In this document: positions 27,021-36,943 of the stretch, piece by piece
Layout of the letters: each line of letters starts with the position of its first letter
Position numbering within the stretch: position 1 is the stretch's first letter
Assembly: GCA_009995705.1 (NCBI GenBank)
Contig: JAADBR010000010.1
Coordinates: forward strand, 1-64,000
Length of the DNA stretch: 64,000 nucleotides
Direction of reading: 5' to 3'
Source of the DNA: Microcystis aeruginosa W13-11
GTDB taxonomy: Bacteria; Cyanobacteriota; Cyanobacteriia; Cyanobacteriales; Microcystaceae
Translations under genes and position numbers: made by a program
The notes under the pieces: model-generated
Seen by the model: only the letters and a program-made list of their open reading frames with translations
Told to the model about the DNA's origin: nothing
The model's database searches: none

Positions 27021-30000
27021 TCATAATTCTCCTTCTTCATAATCTTCTGAGGCTGTTATCATGACTGTACTACTTTTAGATACACTTTGAGTATTTTTGG
27101 CTACATTAAGCACCTCGATGGTTTCAGTTAAACTGGCAACAGTTGGATATTCTAGCAAACTTTGTAAAGACAAGTCAATAGAAAAAACATCCCGCAGCCG
27201 AGAGATGACTTGACTCGCCAGTAAGGAATGTCCTCCTAGTTCAAAAAAATTGTCATGAATTCCAATTTGAGATAAATTTAACACCTTTTGCCAAATGTTA
27301 GCAACTTGACGTTCAGCTTCCGTTCTGGGTGCTATCAATTCGTTATTTTCTTTGCCTTGGAGTTCCTTGAGTAACTGCCGCTTATCAATGTCTCCATTAT
27401 CCTTAATAGGGAGGGATTGTCGCAGAACCATCGGACATTGATAGGACGTTCCAAATCGATCTTTTAGGCTAACATAATCAGCTATATTCCTCGATTCAAC
27501 TGTAGGTTTACAGGTGTAATAAGCGGTTAATTTTTGGCATCCTTCTGACCTAGATGTGAAACGATTAATCTTGCTATTACTCCCATCTAAACCGATCAGT
27601 AATTGTCCTTGTTTGTGATATAAACTCGCTAAAAATGAGTCTAAACCTTGCTGAACGGTCATATCATAATACCCTTGAGAACGGGTTATATATTGCATCT
27701 GATAACCCTGGCTAATCCCGGTTTCTTGCCAAGTTGTCCAACTATAACAATAACTGGGGAACAAATTCTTAGATTTTTGATAGGTATTCAAAGACTCAAG
27801 GAAACTATTAGCCGCCCCATAGGAACCCAAAGCCGCTCCTCCAAAAAAACTAGCCAAGGAAGAAAAACTAATAAAAATTCCCTGAGATTCTTTGAGGAGT
27901 TGATGTAAAACCCAAGTTCCTATTACTTTAGGTCGAAGAATTGTCGCTAAACTGTCTTGAGTTTCCTCCAGAAGTAAACAATTTTTGTAAATTCCAGCCA
28001 GATGAATCACCCCATTAATTTCTCCTTGCCATTGTTTTTTCACCTGTTCTACCGTCTGTTTAACTTCAGTGAAATTAGCCACATCTACCGCTTGATAAAT
28101 TACTTGTCCCCCAAGATTTTCTAAAGCCTGGAGATTTTTGATTTTTAAGGATAATTGATCTTCGGTTTTGAGGTACTCACTCCAGAGATGTTTTTCTGGT
28201 AAAGGTGTTTTTCCAATTAATAGTAAACGAGCTTGATAATTTTTGAGCAAATACTGAGCGATTTGTATGCCAATCCCTCCTAGTCCTCCAGTAATCAGAT
28301 AAATTACCCCTGATTTAAAGGGTAATTCCTGTTGGGTGTGTTGAAGTAAATTGACTTTTTCCAAACCTGCGATTAAACGTTTCCCATGGCGATAGGCAAT
28401 TTCTCTTTCCTTGGATAAAACCGATAGTTCTTGCAGCAGATAACTGAGATTAATTTCGGTTTGATTCAGAGGTAAATCAACATGACGAGTATTTAACCAA
28501 GAAAGTTCTTGAGCTAGGGTTTTGATCAGTCCTAAAACTGGAGATTTTTCATAAGCAATTTCATCAGTTTCTATAACAAATTGACTATAGCTAGAAACAA
28601 ATAGCAATTGAATTCTTGAATTGAAATCATGAATTTTAGCTAAAGCTTGAACTAGGAATAATAAATCATAAATTCCTCGCTCTTGTGCTTTTTCTAACTG
28701 TTCAATTGTTGAAATTTCTCCCTGATAGTTTTGATAAGTCCCCAGATGAATAATATTGCCAAGGATAATTTTTCGCTCGGATAAAGATGCCATTAACTGT
28801 TGATAATGGTTGGCTGTCCCTGGTCTGAGGGTATAGCAATTTTGACTAATTTGAGAAAATTCTTCTGCTGCTAAAACCGTGATACAGGGTAAGTTTTGCC
28901 CTTCGATTTTTTCTGCTAAAGATGCTCCTAAACCCAAGGAATCCAGAAAAATTAAAGTACAACACTTGGAAAGTTCGGGTTTTAAGTTAACTGGAGATCG
29001 AGGTTTCCAAACTTTTTGGTAAAACCAATCAGGAAGGGTTTGAGCATTTTCTAACAAAAGATCTATTTCTTTTAAAATAGAATTAAATTCTCCATTTCCA
29101 AACCGTTTTGTTAATTGCGATCGCTGAATTTTACCAATGGAAGTTTTAGGAATTTCAGTTTTATTTAAGGGGATTAAATATTCAGGATTAACCCCAAAAC
29201 TGTTAATTACTTTTCGTCTAATTTTTTTCAGTAGTTCTGCTAGATGCTGTTGATCAAAGGTTTCTGCACTAAAAAATAAAGCTAATTGATCGGTACTATT
29301 CCTAGGATCATGAACCCCACAAGCGGCAGTATAAGAAGCTTCTACTTCGTCAATGGTTTCAACCACAGTTTCAATTTCATGGCTATAATAATTCACTCCA
29401 TTAATAATAATGGTTTCTTTACTTCTTCCAGTAATGACTAAATGACCGTTACTAATAAATGCTAAATCTCCTGTCTTAAACCAGCCATCTTTTAAGAAAG
29501 CGTCTTGATTCGCTTCTGGGTTTTTATAATACCCCGGTGAAACTGGATGTCCTTTAACTTGCAAATGACCAATAGTTTCTTCTGGTAGCAGGGAATTATC
29601 AGTATTAACAATTCTAATGGATATCCCCGGAATGGGTAATCCTAAATCCGTAAAGGTTGCACCATTGGGATGTTCAGGATGGACTCGTTTTAAGGAAGAA
29701 TTTAAGGAGGATTTATCAACCGTATGAAAAAGTAATGGCTGTTGTTCTGTAGGTTGATAATAGGTAATTCCTGACCCCATTTCTGCCATCCCAAAAGCAG
29801 GACGCATCGCCGTTTTTTTCAGATTATATTGAAGATGAAGTTTGTTAATAAATTCTCCAACTGCTTGACCAGAAACAGCTTCACCCGCTGCCAAAAAGAA
29901 TTTGACACAATCTAAATTCCAATTTTGATCCGGTTCTTTTTTTAAAGCTTCATTGATCAAATTATAAGCAAAATTAGGAGCCCAACTGTGGGTGATTCGA

Positions 30001-31307
30001 TATTGAGCAATTAAATCTAACCAATTCAAAGGACGACCTAATATATATTCAGTTTGAACATAAACCATTTGGCATCCTAACTCGACACAGCGAATATTCC
30101 AGTCTGAAATACTTCCAATATGATCAAAAGGAAGCCAATTAAGAATAATATCGTCGTTTTGATGTTCACAAATGATGTTTGTTCCTCGCGCACGAGAGAT
30201 CACATTTTTATGGGTTAATGAGATACATTTCGGTATTCCTGTACTGCCTGATGTTAGATTAAAGAACGCGATATCATCCGGTTGACTAATATGAGTCTGA
30301 TGGGGAGAATAAGTTTTTAATTCTTCAATAAAACTCAATCTTAAGGTTTGATTAGGCAACCATTGTTCTAAATGTTTTATCTCTTGCTGACGGGATTGAT
30401 TTGTGATCATAATAGGTTCATCTAACAACTGCCAAACTTGAGATATTTTATTAATTTCATTATTAAAATCTTTATAGCTGGGTGGTACTGAAATAATAAC
30501 CGGAATAAATCCCCCTAAAAGACACCCCCAAAACGCAGAAATGATATCATAGTTTTCCGATAGCTGAAGAATCACTTTATCTTGAGCTTGTAAACCCTGG
30601 TTTTGTAATCCGGCTTGTATTTGTTGAGCGTCTTCCCATAATTGTTGATAGGATTGAAAAACTTCTGACCCATTAGATTGAATATAAATAATCCCTTTAT
30701 TTGAATAATTTTCGGCAGCTTTTTGGAGGATTTTTGCCAAGGTTTTCGGTTGAAGTTCAGATTCTTCTAAAAGCTGTCCGTGACTGATTCCAGATTGAGT
30801 GTTAGAAGTGTGAATCCCCAGATGAATCGGGGTTTCAGATTTTTGATGATCATTTTTTTTCTCTAGTTTTAAGGGCAATAATTCCGATAGATGTAGGGGT
30901 AAAATTTTGTTCTTTTTAGAACTCATGACGACAGCAACTTGATCGATATCTGACAAAGAGCGCAGTTTTTCTTCTGTTTCCTGAACTTGATTATCATCGA
31001 TAATTTCAATATTCTTTAATGCAGTTTCATCGACATCACCGCTATCGGTTAAGGGTAAACTGGAAATTTGCACATAGATATTAGGTAGGATATTATCCGA
31101 TAATTGAGACTGTAAATCGGAGGACAATTGTTCAGAATTCCAAGGTCCAGAGGAAACGATATAGGCAACTAATTCACCCTCTCGTACCATAAAATAGCAA
31201 TCTTCAATCAAAGGATTTGATAAAAAGACTTCTGCTAATTTCTGACAATTTAATTTTTGATTTTTGTGTTCCGTCCTCATGCCTAAAATCCTCGGTTCTG
31301 TGTACAT
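27021..31307 (-). CDS. aerA: Aeruginosin synthetase AerA, loading module A-KR-carrier
   Basis: 1428 residues. It activates an aryl-pyruvate and reduces it on the enzyme to phenyl-lactate or hydroxyphenyl-lactate, the N-cap of aeruginosins. Domains: an extra N-terminal segment (about 1-180) that resembles the small C-terminal lobe of adenylating enzymes (GELVAYIVSSGPW, LPNIYVQISSLPLT); adenylation (about 185-740, LTSGSTGIPKCISLTHKN and the FKTGDLAFISNGHLVITGR block, akin to fatty-acyl-AMP-ligase types); ketoreductase (about 990-1190, GVIYLITGGLGGIGIQIAQYL, active-site SFSSLASFFGGAALGSYGAANS); carrier (about 1320-1400, FFELGGHSLLASQ). Either the ATG at 31307 or one at 31280 with a GAGGA site could start it. 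It is the first gene of the cluster, next to an IS30 relic. Confidence 0.92.
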   Translation of the reverse strand: MYTEPRILGMRTEHKNQKLNCQKLAEVFLSNPLIEDCYFMVREGELVAYIVSSGPWNSEQLSSDLQSQLSDNILPNIYVQISSLPLTDSGDVDETALKNIEIIDDNQVQETEEKLRSLSDIDQVAVVMSSKKNKILPLHLSELLPLKLEKKNDHQKSETPIHLGIHTSNTQSGISHGQLLEESELQPKTLAKILQKAAENYSNKGIIYIQSNGSEVFQSYQQLWEDAQQIQAGLQNQGLQAQDKVILQLSENYDIISAFWGCLLGGFIPVIISVPPSYKDFNNEINKISQVWQLLDEPIMITNQSRQQEIKHLEQWLPNQTLRLSFIEELKTYSPHQTHISQPDDIAFFNLTSGSTGIPKCISLTHKNVISRARGTNIICEHQNDDIILNWLPFDHIGSISDWNIRCVELGCQMVYVQTEYILGRPLNWLDLIAQYRITHSWAPNFAYNLINEALKKEPDQNWNLDCVKFFLAAGEAVSGQAVGEFINKLHLQYNLKKTAMRPAFGMAEMGSGITYYQPTEQQPLLFHTVDKSSLNSSLKRVHPEHPNGATFTDLGLPIPGISIRIVNTDNSLLPEETIGHLQVKGHPVSPGYYKNPEANQDAFLKDGWFKTGDLAFISNGHLVITGRSKETIIINGVNYYSHEIETVVETIDEVEASYTAACGVHDPRNSTDQLALFFSAETFDQQHLAELLKKIRRKVINSFGVNPEYLIPLNKTEIPKTSIGKIQRSQLTKRFGNGEFNSILKEIDLLLENAQTLPDWFYQKVWKPRSPVNLKPELSKCCTLIFLDSLGLGASLAEKIEGQNLPCITVLAAEEFSQISQNCYTLRPGTANHYQQLMASLSERKIILGNIIHLGTYQNYQGEISTIEQLEKAQERGIYDLLFLVQALAKIHDFNSRIQLLFVSSYSQFVIETDEIAYEKSPVLGLIKTLAQELSWLNTRHVDLPLNQTEINLSYLLQELSVLSKEREIAYRHGKRLIAGLEKVNLLQHTQQELPFKSGVIYLITGGLGGIGIQIAQYLLKNYQARLLLIGKTPLPEKHLWSEYLKTEDQLSLKIKNLQALENLGGQVIYQAVDVANFTEVKQTVEQVKKQWQGEINGVIHLAGIYKNCLLLEETQDSLATILRPKVIGTWVLHQLLKESQGIFISFSSLASFFGGAALGSYGAANSFLESLNTYQKSKNLFPSYCYSWTTWQETGISQGYQMQYITRSQGYYDMTVQQGLDSFLASLYHKQGQLLIGLDGSNSKINRFTSRSEGCQKLTAYYTCKPTVESRNIADYVSLKDRFGTSYQCPMVLRQSLPIKDNGDIDKRQLLKELQGKENNELIAPRTEAERQVANIWQKVLNLSQIGIHDNFFELGGHSLLASQVISRLRDVFSIDLSLQSLLEYPTVASLTETIEVLNVAKNTQSVSKSSTVMITASEDYEEGEL

Positions 31308-31372
31308 CTTGTGAAAGCTTCTTCAATAAGGACTTTTAGGCGTAACCAGTTCGACATCTATAATACGCCAAT

Positions 31373-31773
31373 TCAAGTCTGAATTGCATCACTGTCTGAG
31401 CTATCAGAGCATACCTCATTCGGGCTAGGATAGTCAAGAGATTTTCGAGGACGATTGTTAAGCTTTTCGTAATTTAAATTGCCTGCTGAGATGAGGGACT
31501 TATGCAAGAGGCAAGACTCCCCCCAACTTTCCCACTTCTGGGGGGTGGGGGAGATTCGGCTAATCTCAGAATAAGGGATTTAAATCCGTCTGAACTTAGT
31601 CCATTAGTCGGTTCGTTTAATCCCCTCTCCCAAGAATAATAAAGAGTAGCAAAATAAAAATCTGCTCCTAGTTTCTCACTCAACTCTTGATGTCCAATAA
31701 ACTCTTTGATCTTGTCACAAGGGTCGGCTTTTCTTTTGTCAAGAGGAATCTCTTGGAAAAGTTTTTCGGCCAC
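31373..31773 (-). pseudogene. IS30-family transposase relic (C-terminal part)
   Basis: Minus strand from about 31773: residues FIGHQELSEKLGADFYFA, then YYSWERGLNEPTNGL, the IS30 signature around the last catalytic acid. The frame is then broken by about 100 bases of foreign sequence (about 31475-31590), and the final block follows: KLNNRPRKSLDYPSPNEVC, stop at 31373. The whole front of the transposase, which should lie to the right of 31773, is missing. There the sequence passes directly into the truncated ATPase gene. Neither end of a complete IS was found. Confidence 0.8.
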
Positions 31774-31819
31774 TAGATTGCTTTTACTTTAGCTTAGTTT
31801 TGATAGATCATTACTGCGA

Positions 31820-33019
31820 TTGGTCAATGGTTTTTTTAACCTAAAGTATTCAGATATAAGAGCTATTCCTTTTCAAAAATTTACTATAATTTTTGACGAT
31901 AAAAGCTTTGTGGATATTCTCAAAGCTTCCACCAGTAAGAATAAAGAAAGTAATGTAATACCAAAGATTGATTTTAATTTTACTTCCTCCGATCAAAAAG
32001 AAGAACCGACTTTTTCTCCTGATTCACCAGACGAGAAAACAATCTCTTTCCCTCTCAGCATGATAGATGATGTCATACCTGGTTTAGATAGAGTTGGAGC
32101 AGAAACATGGCTCTATACCCCCACAGAAGAAATTCTGTATTCAGAAGATGTTTATGAACGATTTGGAGAATATTTACCCAAGCAATTCCAGAAAGAATAT
32201 CCCGATTGGTTAAAGAAAATTCGAGACTCCATTAATGTTCGTTTTATTGAATCACAACGTCTATTAGATATTTCCAATAGTGCTAAAATTGCCAGACCTA
32301 TAAGGAGGCCGATGACATTGTACTCCGTGACCAGCTATTCTGAAGATTTAGCAGAAAATATTCAAAATAAATTAGCAGAGTATGGACAACTATCTCAAAC
32401 TTTAGACCGAACCTTTCCGGCGAGAGTTGTACAAAAAAAGGCATCATTAACCGATGATGAACTAAGGGAAAAAATTGATCAACTTGAAAGGGAAAGAAAT
32501 CAATTAATTAGTGCAGGACTATTGAAAAAAGATGAAGATTCTAACTTTCAAGTTAAAGATAGTATTGATGATAGCACCAGAAAATTATTATCGGTTTATA
32601 TTGAGGATGTAGAGAGAAAGCTCAATGTATTCAATGACATTTATCCTAAAGTAGAGCTATTTAAAAATATAATTAATAAAAAATGTTCTTTCAAAAGTGT
32701 TACTATTGATCAAAGTAAAGGGTTTATCTTCACTACCCAGGAAGGGGAGGTTTTATCGCCAACAGATTTATCTTCTGGGGAACAGCACGAATTAGTAATT
32801 TTATATGAATTGTTATTTAAAGTTAAACCTAATACTTTGATCTTAATTGATGAACCAGAAATGTCACTTCATATTTCATGGCAGCAGGAATTTTTAAAAG
32901 ACTTACAGGAAATTACGAAACTTTCTGGGTTAGATATTTTGATGGCTACCCATTCTCCTGATATTATTAATGATCGTTGGGATTTGACAGTTGAATTAGA
33001 GAAACCAAAACAAAAATGA
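31820..33019 (+). pseudogene. AAA/ABC-type ATPase of a DUF4435 (PARIS-like) pair, 5'-truncated
   Basis: Up to 399 codons remain open from a TTG at 31820; a stop lies at 31790. The residual N-terminus (LLRLVNGFFNLKYSDIRAI, then PFQKFTIIFDD) corresponds to the part just after the Walker A loop in overcoming-lysogenization-type/AAA_15 ATPases. About 40-50 residues with GxxxxGKT have been lost at the junction with the IS30 relic. The rest is intact: a long coiled insertion (about 195-275), signature LSSGEQHE, Walker B TLILIDEPEMS (Glu345) and the H-loop THSPD. The stop overlaps the next gene by 4 bases (ATGA). Without Walker A it should not hydrolyse ATP, so I call it broken. A rescue by an upstream start is not possible. 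Confidence 0.75.
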
Positions 33020-33867
33020 AAGATCAGATAACACCTGACAGAATTGCTAATAGCATTCGTTTACTACGCGGCGATCATGAGGGAGTTTTTTTAATTGTTG
33101 AAGGTCATAGTGATAAACTTATTTATGAGCGATTAGTAAACAAGCAAGAGGTTAGAATCACAATTGCCTCTGGTAAAAATAATGCTATCAAAGCATTATC
33201 CATCTTAGAAAAAGAAGACAATTTTCGTCGAGTTGTTGCTGTTATAGATGCAGATTTTTCGAGAATAGAACAACAAATTCCCAACAGTAATAATCTCTTT
33301 TTGACTGATGAACATGATTTGGAAATGATGTTAATTAAATCTGATGCTTTCGATAAATTATTAAAAGAACGAGGAAGTGAAGAAAAAATTGCAGCTTTTA
33401 CCGAAGATATTAGAGAAACTTTACTAAAGTTAGGGCAGGAAATTGGTAAATTAAGATTGCTATCTCTTAGGAATAAGTTAGATTTAAAGTTTGAAGGATT
33501 AAATTTTAGTAAGTTTATTGACAAAAAGAATCTGAATCTGTCAATATCTATTGACAAATTAATTATAAGTATCAAAAATCATTCTCAGAAACTGTCCTTA
33601 GACGAACAGCAAATTAAACAGGATTTATCGGTAATTAGCGATGAAAATCATGATCCGTGGCAGCTATGTTGTGGACACGATTTTATCAGCATTTTAGCGA
33701 TCGCACTCCGTAAGGTTTTAGGTTCATTGACTGCTAATGATGTTAAAACAGAAGTCTTAGAAAGAGAATTAAGATTAGCTTATGAGTTATCTTATTTTTA
33801 TCAAACACAAATATATCAACTAATGGTCAATTGGCAATCTAATCATCATCCTGATCAAATATTCTGA
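33016..33867 (+). CDS. DUF4435/TOPRIM-like protein, AriB-type effector candidate
   Basis: 283 residues, apparently intact. The N-terminal part has the TOPRIM-like metal residues: Glu29 in FLIVEGHSDK, Asp78-x-Asp80 in AVIDADF, and the DUF4435 mark DEHDLEMML at about 98-106. The C-terminal half is helical. In PARIS antiphage systems a DUF4435 protein (AriB) is held by an ATPase (AriA), released on sensing a phage protein, and cuts tRNA. Gene order, the ATGA overlap and the domain pair all match. Other ATPase-DUF4435 operons of unknown role exist, so the PARIS label is inference. Its partner here has lost Walker A, which raises the question of how this gene is still tolerated intact. Confidence 0.72.
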   Translation: MKDQITPDRIANSIRLLRGDHEGVFLIVEGHSDKLIYERLVNKQEVRITIASGKNNAIKALSILEKEDNFRRVVAVIDADFSRIEQQIPNSNNLFLTDEHDLEMMLIKSDAFDKLLKERGSEEKIAAFTEDIRETLLKLGQEIGKLRLLSLRNKLDLKFEGLNFSKFIDKKNLNLSISIDKLIISIKNHSQKLSLDEQQIKQDLSVISDENHDPWQLCCGHDFISILAIALRKVLGSLTANDVKTEVLERELRLAYELSYFYQTQIYQLMVNWQSNHHPDQIF

Positions 33868-34234
33868 TTCGTATTATTGCCTTACGTTTGAGATGATATA
33901 TTTAACAAGTCAGATCGGCTCGATTTTGTGTTATAGTCAAAGCTGGGCTTTAAAGACGATATTCTCAGCAAATTATGCCTATTCTTCTTCCTTGAACTCT
34001 AATTTCACCGAAAGATTAATTTAACCTTGAGCGGTCGGGATTGATTTCTTAACCTTTTAATAAATTGATTTTTTCCCCGGTCAGGCTAGAATCAGTAGGA
34101 TTAGCATCCAAGATAATCGGGGTAACTTTGGTTAATCTGGGGCAATATAGCCTAAAAAACGCCCAAAATAGTCAAATTTAGGCTTAAGTGGCTTCTTTCT
34201 AACTGTTTAATCTACTATTTGGATATTAGACTCT
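33868..34234. other. Intergenic, ppk upstream region
   Basis: No gene or repeat recognised. It should hold the ppk promoter. A TTAACC-rich stretch near 34020-34060 may be regulatory, but no clear Pho-box pair could be read. Confidence 0.3.
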
Positions 34235-36403
34235 ATGACTAAAGCTCCTACCGTAACTTCCGAAATCGATCTTAAAGACTCGCAATATTACTTTAACCGA
34301 GAATTAAGCTGGTTAGAATTTAATCATCGCGTGCTTTGTGAGGCACTTGATCCTCGGACTCCCCTACTGGAAAGATTAAAGTTTACCGCCATTTTTTGTG
34401 CCAATCTCGACGAATTTTTTATGGTACGGGTGGCAGTGCTTAAACAACAGGTAGAGGCAAATGTAGCCGTTTTAAGTGCCGATGGCCGGACTGCCTCGGA
34501 ACAGTTAACCGAGATCAGTAAACGTCTGCGTCCCCTTGTGCAACAGCAGGATCGTCTTTTTGAACACACCCTAAAAAATCTCTTAGTAGAACAGGGAATT
34601 CATCTGATTAACTATGTAGATTTACATCAAGAACAGCGCAATTATCTCCATGATTACTTTGAACAAAATATTTTCCCCGTTTTAACTCCTCTAGCGGTGG
34701 ATCCCAGTCATCCTTTTCCCTATATTTCTAATCTTAGTCTCAATTTAGCCGTAGTCGTTCGCGATCCCGACACCGATAAAGAACTATTTGCCAGGGTAAA
34801 AGTGCCGCAGGTTTTCCCCCGTTTTCTGGCATTATCCAAGGAATTACGCCACCAAGATGGAAAAGCTTCGATTTGGACGGGAGTACCCCTTGAACAGGTG
34901 GTAATGCACAATTTGGAGGCACTTTTCCCCGGCATGATCATCCAAGAATGTTATCCTTTTCGGGTGACGCGCAATGCTGACATCTCCGTCGAAGAAGATG
35001 AGGCCGATGATTTATTATTAGCGATCGAGGAAGAAGTACGCAAGCGCCGCATCGGTAAATCGGCAGTACGTCTGGAAATCCACAGTTCTACTCCTAGCAA
35101 TATTAAAGACCGGATCATGCGCGATCTGGGACTTGAGGAGATCGATGTTTACGATGTGGATGGACTGTTAGGACACAAGGATTTATTTTATTTTCTGTCC
35201 TTACCCTGTCCCGAACTGAAAGATCCCCCTTGGAATGCCGTCACCCCACCGGTTTTACAGGGATTGCGAGAAATAGTTGACGGTAACGAAGACGGCATTT
35301 TAGAACAGAATGGCGAAGATATTTTTACTTTAATTCGCAATAACGATATTCTCGTTCATCACCCCTACCATTCCTTTAGTGCCTCAGTACAACAGTTTAT
35401 CGCCCAGGCGGCCTATGATGCCCATGTTTTAGCGATTAAAATGACTTTGTATCGTACTTCCGGAGATTCCCCGATTGTCAATTCCCTGATTGCAGCGGCG
35501 GAAAATGGTAAACAGGTAGCGGCGTTAGTGGAACTAAAAGCTCGCTTTGATGAGGAAAATAACATTATTTGGGCGAAAAAGCTCGAACAGGCCGGAGTTC
35601 ACGTTGTTTATGGCTTAGTTGGTCTCAAAACCCACACGAAAGTGGTTCTCGTGGTCAGAAAAGAAGGGGATAAAATCCGCCGTTATTTCCATATTGGCAC
35701 GGGCAATTATAACCCAAAAACGGCTAAATTATACACTGATTTAGGCCTACTTAGCTGTCGCGAGGATTTAGGGGCAGACATCACCGATTTATTTAACTTT
35801 CTGACCGGATACTCCCGTCAGCAATCCTATCGCAAACTTTTAATTGCTCCAGTGAGTTTGCGAAAACGGATGTTAGCAATGATCGATCGCGAGGTCCAAA
35901 ACTGTAAGAATAGCGGTACGGGGCGCATTGTCGCAAAAATGAACTCTCTTGTGGATGAACCGATCATAGAAGCCTTATACGCCGCTTCTCGTGCCGGTGT
36001 GCAGATTGACTTAATTATTCGCGGCATCTGTTGTTTACGACCCGGATTGCCAGGAGTAAGCGAAAATATCCGAGTAATTAGCATTATCGGCCGCTTTTTG
36101 GAACATTCCCGTATTTTTTACTTTTACAATGATGGTCAAGAGGAGGTTTATATTGGTAGCGCCGATTGGATGACGCGGAACCTGAGTCGTCGCGTGGAAG
36201 CAGTGACACCGATCGATGAACCAGCGATCGCCAAGGAACTGGAAGAAATTCTCGGGATTATGTTGTCAGATAACCGGCAAGCATGGGAATTGCAATCCGA
36301 TGGCAGTTATATTCAGCGTCGTCCTGACAATGAGGGACAGGAAAGCAGTACCCATGTAATTTTAATGGACAAAGCCCTTAAATCTGCGGGTATTAGTCCA
36401 TAG
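34235..36403 (+). CDS. ppk1: Polyphosphate kinase 1
   Basis: 722 residues, normal length. It reversibly polymerises the gamma-phosphate of ATP into polyphosphate. Visible: N-terminal domain opening SQYYFNRELSWLEFNHRVL, head domain, and the two phospholipase-D-like catalytic domains. The first carries the phospho-accepting His in VGLKTHTKVVLV (about residue 466) followed by RRYFHIGTGNYNPKTA. The second has RGICCLRPG and YIGSADWMTRNL. It stands alone between intergenic regions, with no ppx neighbour. Confidence 0.97.
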   Translation: MTKAPTVTSEIDLKDSQYYFNRELSWLEFNHRVLCEALDPRTPLLERLKFTAIFCANLDEFFMVRVAVLKQQVEANVAVLSADGRTASEQLTEISKRLRPLVQQQDRLFEHTLKNLLVEQGIHLINYVDLHQEQRNYLHDYFEQNIFPVLTPLAVDPSHPFPYISNLSLNLAVVVRDPDTDKELFARVKVPQVFPRFLALSKELRHQDGKASIWTGVPLEQVVMHNLEALFPGMIIQECYPFRVTRNADISVEEDEADDLLLAIEEEVRKRRIGKSAVRLEIHSSTPSNIKDRIMRDLGLEEIDVYDVDGLLGHKDLFYFLSLPCPELKDPPWNAVTPPVLQGLREIVDGNEDGILEQNGEDIFTLIRNNDILVHHPYHSFSASVQQFIAQAAYDAHVLAIKMTLYRTSGDSPIVNSLIAAAENGKQVAALVELKARFDEENNIIWAKKLEQAGVHVVYGLVGLKTHTKVVLVVRKEGDKIRRYFHIGTGNYNPKTAKLYTDLGLLSCREDLGADITDLFNFLTGYSRQQSYRKLLIAPVSLRKRMLAMIDREVQNCKNSGTGRIVAKMNSLVDEPIIEALYAASRAGVQIDLIIRGICCLRPGLPGVSENIRVISIIGRFLEHSRIFYFYNDGQEEVYIGSADWMTRNLSRRVEAVTPIDEPAIAKELEEILGIMLSDNRQAWELQSDGSYIQRRPDNEGQESSTHVILMDKALKSAGISP

Positions 36404-36410
36404 GAACAGT

Positions 36411-36446
36411 TATCAATTATCAGTTATCAGTTATCAGTTATCAGTA
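36411..36446. repeat. TTATCAG short tandem repeat
   Basis: About five copies of the heptamer CAGTTAT/TTATCAG in a row directly after ppk1. The same words are scattered singly elsewhere in the window (for example near 5330 and 42340). Confidence 0.7.
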
Positions 36447-36704
36447 GTCAGGAGACAGGGCTCTTCTGGTTTTTGTGTGGAAACGAGGTCTATACTGATA
36501 GAATATCCGCAAAATACTCCTAAAAGTCTTGTCCAATAAGCACTTCAGGATTCCATAAGCAAAAATTATCACACAAAGTCGAGGAGAGCCGAGACAGGAG
36601 ATTATTTTTATTTATACTTCCCACACCCTACACCCTACACCCCACACCCTGCCCCCAGGAAAAACTTTTTGCCGCAAACCCTAAGTTATCAGTGATCAGA
36701 TGTG

Positions 36705-36798
36705 ATACTAAATCCAGTTATTAAAAACTGATTATTTATTCTCCGTTTTGCATGAGTGCCTCTTCTGATATGTAGCCTATACTCAAGGGATTTAGTAT
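36705..36798. repeat. MITE-like element, ATACTAAATCC ends, short copy
   Basis: 94 bases beginning ATACTAAATCCAGTTATTAA and ending GGGATTTAGTAT, giving 11-base terminal inverted repeats. The right part contains CTGATATGTAGCCTATACTCAA. A longer copy with the same ends lies at 42067-42325. Confidence 0.75.
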
Positions 36799-36943
36799 GA
36801 GTTTTCGGTTCACTGATTACTGTTCACTGTTTACTGGTCACTGGAAAAAGCTGACCAACTGGTTGAGGGGTTAAACCATCTCAAAAGCTGAGATCAAGCG
36901 TCTTGATCTGTATTTTCTCAACCAGTCAAATCAAGCAATAATC

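Larger units (their letters stand above)
36404..36943. other. Repeat-rich intergenic region
   Basis: No gene. From left to right: a TTATCAG heptamer run (36411-36446), AT-rich filler, a CACACCCTAC-type short tandem run (about 36621-36658) and a small TIR element (36705-36798). The region lies between the ends of two convergent genes, where such repeats do least harm. Confidence 0.6.

Noticed and set aside
36411..36658. Tandem repeats considered as a CRISPR array
   Set aside because: Units are 7-10 bases without spacers; simple repeats only. No CRISPR array was seen in the window.
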